From contig CAJUFE010000065.1 in assembly GCA_910585635.1 (NCBI GenBank), forward strand, positions 1 to 28,090: a DNA stretch of 28,090 bases. Reading direction: 5' to 3'. Source of the stretch: an uncultured Lachnospiraceae bacterium (GTDB lineage Bacteria; Bacillota; Clostridia; Lachnospirales; Lachnospiraceae). Under the pieces are notes generated by a model. The model was not told the origin of the DNA. It made no database searches and was given only the letters and a program-made list of their open reading frames with translations. Shown one piece after another: positions 23,886 to 28,090 of the stretch; the stretch's first letter is position 1, and every line of letters begins with the position of its first letter. The translations under genes were made by a program, and so were the position numbers.

Positions 23886-25688
23886 ATGAGAAAAAGAAGA
23901 GTATCCCAAACGATCGTAGTACCGGCATTAGCTCTGAGCCTGGCCGCATGCGGCGGCGGAGGCGGCGCAGAGACAGCGGCCACGACAGTGCCGGAGACCA
24001 CCACAGGAGCAGCGGCCGAGGAAGCTTCCTCAGAGGCGGAAGAGGAGACCACGAAGGCCCAGGCAGAAGGCCCTGTGACCTATGATGCCAAGGGGAGCGG
24101 CTATGGCGGCGAACTGGACCTGAAGGTGACCATCGCTGGGGACAAGATCACGGCCCTGGAGCTGGGAGACCATCATGAGACCAATGTGGTCATGGACCGT
24201 GCCTTCCCGATCATCCAGGAGCGGATCTTGGAGGCGAACAGCCCGGTGGTTGACAGCGTGAGTGCCGCTACCTTCTCTTCCTACGCGGTGAAAGCGGCCG
24301 TGGCCGATGCTATGACCCAGGCCGGGCTGGAGGTGGAGAGCATCACCATGGCTACTGCAGGTCCGGAGAAAGAAGCAACGACCCTGGAAGATGTGACCGC
24401 GGATATCGTGGTGGTGGGCGGAGGTCCCTCCGGCCTTGCGGCCGCGATCACCGCTAAGCAGGCGAACAAGGATGCCCATGTGCTGGTGATCGAAAAGATG
24501 GATATCCTCAGCGGCAACGGCAAATTTGACATGAATTTCTACGACCTGATCAATTCGGAGGCCCAGAAGGCGGCCGGGAATGAAGAGTGGACCGTGGATC
24601 AGGTGGAGCATTTTATCGAAAGTATGGCGGAAGCCGGCGATACACCGGAGCGTCTGAAGGTGTGGGCCGAGCAGGAGAACGTCCTGGATGCCTGGCTGCG
24701 GGATATGGGCGTGGAACTGGACTACAACTACGGCAGCACCAACCACATGGCGAAGGAAGACCAGTATGCCGGTGAAGTGATCCAGGCCGGTATGGAAAAG
24801 TGTGCTAAGGATCTGGACATCGAGATCCGCACCGGTACTAAGGGCGTAGACTTGATCATGGAGGATGACCGCTGCGTCGGGGTCAGCGTAGAGAACAATG
24901 ATAATGAGAGCTACGACATCCGGGCCCAGTTCACGATCGTTGCCACCGGCGGCTTCTGCAGCAGCAAGGAGCTGTTAGAAGAGTATGCCCCTGGCAATGA
25001 GGTGCTGAACACCTCCAACCAGATGGGTACCACCGGCGACTTTGTGAAGGTATTTGAGAAGAACGGATTTAAGCTGGAAAATATGGATATGGTCCGGGTG
25101 TTCCCCAACATCATCGTTCCCCGCAGGGACTTGACCGGCGGAGCGGATCTGGATATCCTGGTCAATAAGGACGGCGCCCGTTTTATGGCAGAAGGGGCCG
25201 GCGGCTTAAAGCGCGGGACCACCATCCAAGAGCAGCCGGATGGCGCGGCATTCTCCATCACCGACCAGACCGGATACGATTCCTTCTACAGGATCCGCAA
25301 GCATGTTGATGCCGGCTATTATGCACAGGGCGAGACCCTGGCAGAGCTGGCGGATGCCCTGGGGATCGACGCGGCAGGTCTGGAGAAGACGGTAGCGGAC
25401 TTCAATGCAGCCGCAGAGGCGGGAGAGGAAGATGCCCTGTTAGAGGCTGTCGCTTCCCGTCCGCTGGATGCAGAAGGCCCCTACTACGGCGTCCGCGTGG
25501 AGGCTGCCAACCATATGACCAAGGGCGGCGTCGCCTGCAATGAGAACGCACAGGTGCTCTATGAGGACGGGAGCGTGGTGGAAGGCTTGTATGCTGCCGG
25601 CGAAGTGACCTGGCAGTCCGGCGGCTATTCCCAGTCCGTGGCCTTTGGCCGGGTAGCAGGAGAGCAGACGGCAGCAAACCTGGAGTGA
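23886..25688 (+). CDS. Extracytoplasmic FMN/FAD reductase lipoprotein (fumarate-reductase-like)
   Basis: 600 residues, GGAGG 6 nt ahead of the ATG. The N-terminus is a lipoprotein signal with lipobox LAAC and lipid-bearing Cys22, followed by a Gly/Glu/Thr-rich linker to about 60. Residues 62-145 are an FMN-binding domain with DSVSAAT (123-129), a fit to the flavin-transfer motif in which ApbE attaches FMN to Thr129. From 172 the FAD-binding domain opens with DIVVVGGGPSGLAAA. This is the layout of flavocytochrome-c/fumarate/urocanate reductase-type respiratory enzymes of gut anaerobes. The usual active-site stretch HPT reads FPN here, and NRLGG near the end is replaced by YSQSVAFGR, so fumarate is unlikely; another enoate or related acceptor is possible. 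No ApbE gene is in the window. Confidence 0.92.
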   Translation: MRKRRVSQTIVVPALALSLAACGGGGGAETAATTVPETTTGAAAEEASSEAEEETTKAQAEGPVTYDAKGSGYGGELDLKVTIAGDKITALELGDHHETNVVMDRAFPIIQERILEANSPVVDSVSAATFSSYAVKAAVADAMTQAGLEVESITMATAGPEKEATTLEDVTADIVVVGGGPSGLAAAITAKQANKDAHVLVIEKMDILSGNGKFDMNFYDLINSEAQKAAGNEEWTVDQVEHFIESMAEAGDTPERLKVWAEQENVLDAWLRDMGVELDYNYGSTNHMAKEDQYAGEVIQAGMEKCAKDLDIEIRTGTKGVDLIMEDDRCVGVSVENNDNESYDIRAQFTIVATGGFCSSKELLEEYAPGNEVLNTSNQMGTTGDFVKVFEKNGFKLENMDMVRVFPNIIVPRRDLTGGADLDILVNKDGARFMAEGAGGLKRGTTIQEQPDGAAFSITDQTGYDSFYRIRKHVDAGYYAQGETLAELADALGIDAAGLEKTVADFNAAAEAGEEDALLEAVASRPLDAEGPYYGVRVEAANHMTKGGVACNENAQVLYEDGSVVEGLYAAGEVTWQSGGYSQSVAFGRVAGEQTAANLE

Positions 25689-25811
25689 CCGTTAAAAGGA
25701 CTTCCCTGTGCAAGCTGTGAGCGGGTGCATGACTGACCACCTGACCATAGCTGCGCACAGTTGGAAATATGGTCCCTTGGGACATTGTCCGGGGCAGCTT
25801 GTAAAAAGCAA

Positions 25812-25867
25812 TAAGAAAAGGATGCCGGGAGATGACGGAAATGCCGTCTGCCGGCATCCTTTTCTTA
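25812..25867. terminator. Strong bidirectional terminator
   Basis: Perfect 17-bp arms TAAGAAAAGGATGCCGG (25812-25828) and CCGGCATCCTTTTCTTA (25851-25867), with an inner GACGG/CCGTC pair. Both strands give a T-rich stem end. Weaker outer pairing (GGGCAGCTT near 25793 with AAGCTGCCC near 25872) extends it. It lies between the converging reductase and TPR genes, as expected. Confidence 0.85.
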
Positions 25868-25938
25868 CTCATAAGCTGCCCTGTGTCTGGCAGCGGGTCT
25901 TCATCATAACACATGCGGCATCTCGTCAGGCGTCCGTC

Positions 25939-26472
25939 TCAGGCTGTACCGCATCCGTTGTCTGTCCCAGCCTGGGCTGTATCTGGCTTCCCGGGAGCGG
26001 CGGCCAGCATCCGCAGAGCCGTCTTGGCCATCTCGCTCTCGGGGAACTGGGCCAAGGCTTTTTTATAATACCGCTGGGCCATAGCGCCTTCCCCGATCTG
26101 TGTATAACAGAAGGCCGTGTTCACCAAAGCCATTTCCTGATAGGACATCCTGCTGGAGGAGAGCAAGGTGATAAAACGGTAGCGGTCGATCCAAGGATGC
26201 CGGGTGAAAAAAGAATAGCTTTCCTTAAACGCCTCCACAGCCTGGGCATACTGTTCCTTCCGGAACGCCCTCATCCCTCTCCGATGCGCCCGGGGTACCA
26301 GCTGCCGCAGGGCGATGGAAGTAAAGAGATAGAGGCACATGGTGATGTCGATCGCGGCAGGGACCGATCCGATCAAAAAGCTGATCAAGATCACCGCTAC
26401 TAGCAGGATCAGCAGCTGTATGGCCAGTGATACCCAGGCGATCTGCCGGACCACGGGTTTACCAGAAGCCAT
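25939..26472 (-). CDS. Membrane-anchored TPR-like protein
   Basis: 177 residues. Two hydrophobic segments at about 12-35 and 38-56 form a hairpin, followed by basic PRAHRRGMR and a TPR-like domain (about 65-155) with repeats such as FRKEQYAQAVEAFKESYSFF and GEGAMAQRYYKKALAQFPES. The short C-terminus is Ala/Gly-rich. By charge the TPR part is cytoplasmic. It starts 6 nt after the Sel1-repeat gene, so the two probably form an operon and act together. The ribosome site (AGGCGG) is weak. Function is unknown; TPRs usually mediate protein contacts. Confidence 0.8.
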   Translation of the reverse strand: MASGKPVVRQIAWVSLAIQLLILLVAVILISFLIGSVPAAIDITMCLYLFTSIALRQLVPRAHRRGMRAFRKEQYAQAVEAFKESYSFFTRHPWIDRYRFITLLSSSRMSYQEMALVNTAFCYTQIGEGAMAQRYYKKALAQFPESEMAKTALRMLAAAPGKPDTAQAGTDNGCGTA

Positions 26473-26478
26473 AGGATA

Positions 26479-27804
26479 TCACCGCCTTTTCCATTTCCCG
26501 AACAGAGTCTTTTTAAAATGCCCTAACGCGTCGGCAGCACCTGCCACCTTTTTATCGGCCGCCTTCTGATAGCAGGACACGGCCATGGGGATGTCTTCGG
26601 GTACATTGACCCCTTTATCATACATCTCACCCAGGAACATCCAGGCCTGGCCGTTCCCCGCCTGGGAAGCCTCCTCCAGCAGACGTTTCCCGCGGATCGG
26701 ATCGGCGTACATGCCCTTGCCATAGAGGCAGCAGTAGCCCATCAGCTCCTTCGGATAGTCCTGCTTTCCTCGTATGAGCCCGTTGATCATACGGACGGCC
26801 ATCTCATAGCTCTGCTCCGTCCCGCGTCCCCAGAAATAGCAGTAGGCCAGGAACCACCCGGCGGAAGGATGGCCGCTCTTGGCCGCCTGATCGAACCACT
26901 GGAACGCTTCCCCATAGTCTTTTGTGCAGCCCCAGCCATTGTAGTAGCAGCGTCCTGCATTATAGCTGCCATATCCGTCGTCGTCGCCCTTGGCCGCCAG
27001 CTTGAAGAGGCTCAATGCCCTTGCCTCATCCATGGCGGCTCCCCGATCGCCATATAGATACACCAGCCCCAGGTCGATGATACAGATCGTAACATCATCC
27101 TTCAGGCCTTTCTCACACCAGCGGATCGCATCGGCATGGCGCTTCAATTTCTGATACTCCAGGACCATGGAATGATAGTAGTCCCGCATATCTACCTTGC
27201 CGTCCATAGTCTCTACCCAGCGGAGCGCTCCTTCTAAGTCCTGGGGCACCCCGTTCACCCCGTTCCGCACGCTATTGAAGGCGTTCCGGAAGGCCGGGAT
27301 GCAGCCCTGCTCCGCAGAACGGCGGAACCACATCAGGGCCTGGGCCGCATTTTCCTTCTCGCATCGTAAAAAGTCTTCCTTCGAGGGCTTCTGGAAGTTT
27401 AAGAGCATATCGCCCCAGAAATAGAACAAGCCGATCGCATACTGTGCCATAGGCTCCCCGCCTTCCGCCATAGCCAGCACCCCGTTGAAGGCATCCTCCA
27501 GGGTCCCTGTCATGGCGTTCTTCACATCACCTTTAAGGATATCCATCCGATCCGCGCCCAGCACGCAGAGATCGCTGCCTAGCTCGATGCCGCGCTTCGA
27601 AAGCTTCCTCGCCTTTTTCTCATCATCCTTCACATTCCCGTCGCCCCATCCATAGCACCGGGCCAGAAAATAGAAGGCATGAGGCTCCTCGTTCGCCACC
27701 GCCTTCTCCAAAAGCTGCACCCCTTCAGGGAACTTTGACGGATCCGCCTGAAAGTAGAGCAGACGTAAAGCTTTGCACAAAATGTCTGAATAGTAGTGTT
27801 CCAT
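26479..27804 (-). CDS. Sel1-like repeat protein
   Basis: 441 residues, with AAAGGAG 8 nt ahead of the ATG at 27804. It is built almost wholly of Sel1-like (TPR-related) helical repeats: AFYFLARCYGWGDGN, AQYAIGLFYFWGD, GSYNAGRCYYNGWGCTKDYGEAFQWFDQAAKSG, AGWFLAYCYFWGRGT, AWMFLGEMYDKGVNVPEDIPMAVSCYQKAADK. No signal peptide or transmembrane segment is seen, so it is cytoplasmic. Such proteins are scaffolds for complexes; the partner may be the downstream TPR membrane protein. A minus-strand promoter lies at 27886-27858. No catalytic domain is present. Confidence 0.88.
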   Translation of the reverse strand: MEHYYSDILCKALRLLYFQADPSKFPEGVQLLEKAVANEEPHAFYFLARCYGWGDGNVKDDEKKARKLSKRGIELGSDLCVLGADRMDILKGDVKNAMTGTLEDAFNGVLAMAEGGEPMAQYAIGLFYFWGDMLLNFQKPSKEDFLRCEKENAAQALMWFRRSAEQGCIPAFRNAFNSVRNGVNGVPQDLEGALRWVETMDGKVDMRDYYHSMVLEYQKLKRHADAIRWCEKGLKDDVTICIIDLGLVYLYGDRGAAMDEARALSLFKLAAKGDDDGYGSYNAGRCYYNGWGCTKDYGEAFQWFDQAAKSGHPSAGWFLAYCYFWGRGTEQSYEMAVRMINGLIRGKQDYPKELMGYCCLYGKGMYADPIRGKRLLEEASQAGNGQAWMFLGEMYDKGVNVPEDIPMAVSCYQKAADKKVAGAADALGHFKKTLFGKWKRR

Positions 27805-27857
27805 ATCCTATACTCCTTTTTCCTCATCTTGGCCATGGCAGGCCATGCTCAACTATT

Positions 27858-27886
27858 ACTATACCGCATCAAGAGAAGCTTGACAA
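27858..27886 (-). promoter_or_regulatory. Promoter of the Sel1/TPR gene pair
   Basis: Reading the minus strand, TTGTCA (27886-27881) and TATAGT (27863-27858) are 17 bp apart, about 55 bp ahead of the start at 27804. The rest of the right-hand end up to hairpin copy C (28012) shows no convincing gene. Confidence 0.72.
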
Positions 27887-28011
27887 CTGCTAAAGGATCC
27901 CGTTTTACGATGGAAAAGATATACCGCAAAAGTATGGGGCAGGAGATCCTTTTATCAGTATCAGGTTATGCGTTTTATCATTTTGATCGATATCTCCATA
28001 AGGAGTCCGAC

Positions 28012-28082
28012 GTAACAGTTCAGATACCCTGAACTGTTACGGCATCCGGCCATTGAAGATCGCTACGCGATGGGCCGGATGC
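28012..28082. repeat. Hairpin repeat copy C with a second hairpin
   Basis: The best-preserved copy: 28012-28040 is a perfect 12-bp stem (GTAACAGTTCAG / CTGAACTGTTAC) with loop ATACC, extended by one C-G pair. It is followed at once by a second stem, GCATCCGGCC (28042-28051) and GGCCGGATGC (28073-28082), with an inner ATCGC/GCGAT hairpin. The 12 nt joining them (28041-28052) recur beside copy B. The element may continue past the window edge. Confidence 0.75.
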
Positions 28083-28090
28083 TTGCGACC

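Noticed and set aside
27910..28032. A 40-residue + strand reading frame ending inside hairpin copy C
   Set aside because: No well-placed ribosome site, no good promoter, no recognisable sequence; its stop codon comes from the repeat. It could be a gene remnant but cannot be supported.

Overview
The window looks like chromosomal DNA from a G+C-rich anaerobic member of the Clostridia, most plausibly a Lachnospiraceae-type gut Firmicute. The supporting evidence is strong AGGAGG-type ribosome sites, RecU (a Firmicutes Holliday-junction resolvase), the short HisG plus HisZ pair, a two-subunit iron-sulfur L-serine dehydratase, rubredoxin, YgiQ, and an extracytoplasmic FMN/FAD lipoprotein reductase. 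I see no rRNA, tRNA, CRISPR array, prophage or complete insertion sequence. The family assignment is inference; no marker gene was compared.

Layout. Positions 1-1200 hold a DUF134-NifX fusion with a His/Cys-rich tail, then a 51-residue rubredoxin (+). A SGNH/SASA-type esterase follows on the minus strand (1414-2169). A + strand housekeeping cluster runs 2371-8758: an RsuA/RluB-type pseudouridine synthase, a HAD phosphatase, YgiQ, a short-chain dehydrogenase, a small membrane protein and an RluA-type pseudouridine synthase. trpS and recU follow. The histidine operon (10909-18316) has the order hisZ-hisG-hisD-hisB-(membrane protein)-hisA-hisIE. It carries no hisH and no intact hisF; instead HisIE has a HisF-like N-terminal domain that has lost its catalytic and phosphate-binding residues. 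Downstream are a DUF4143-type ATPase (-) behind an AT-rich palindromic control region, a zinc-ribbon/transmembrane/leucine-rich-repeat protein (+), sdaAB-sdaAA (-), the flavin lipoprotein reductase (+), and a TPR/Sel1-repeat gene pair (-).

Two kinds of sequence structure stand out beyond the genes. First, a 29-bp hairpin occurs four times (near 955, 6954, 10051 and 28012). The copies differ at paired positions by compensatory or G-U-compatible changes, so the fold appears conserved. Two copies are flanked exactly by short direct repeats, and two share a 12-nt tail that in the last copy forms part of a second hairpin. Second, four enzymes carry short tandem-repeat expansions in linkers or C-terminal tails: 3 x 21 bp in the RsuA-like gene, about 5 x 21 bp in the RluA-like gene, 4-5 x 24 bp in sdaAB, and 3 x 37 bp across the 3' end of sdaAA. 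This suggests a lineage in which minisatellite-like slippage expands protein linkers.

Functionally the window is mainly core metabolism and translation (tRNA charging, rRNA modification, histidine synthesis, serine deamination). It also has a few accessory surface or redox genes. I found no convincing new defence or mobile system; the hairpin family and the degenerate HisF fusion are the most worthwhile leads.
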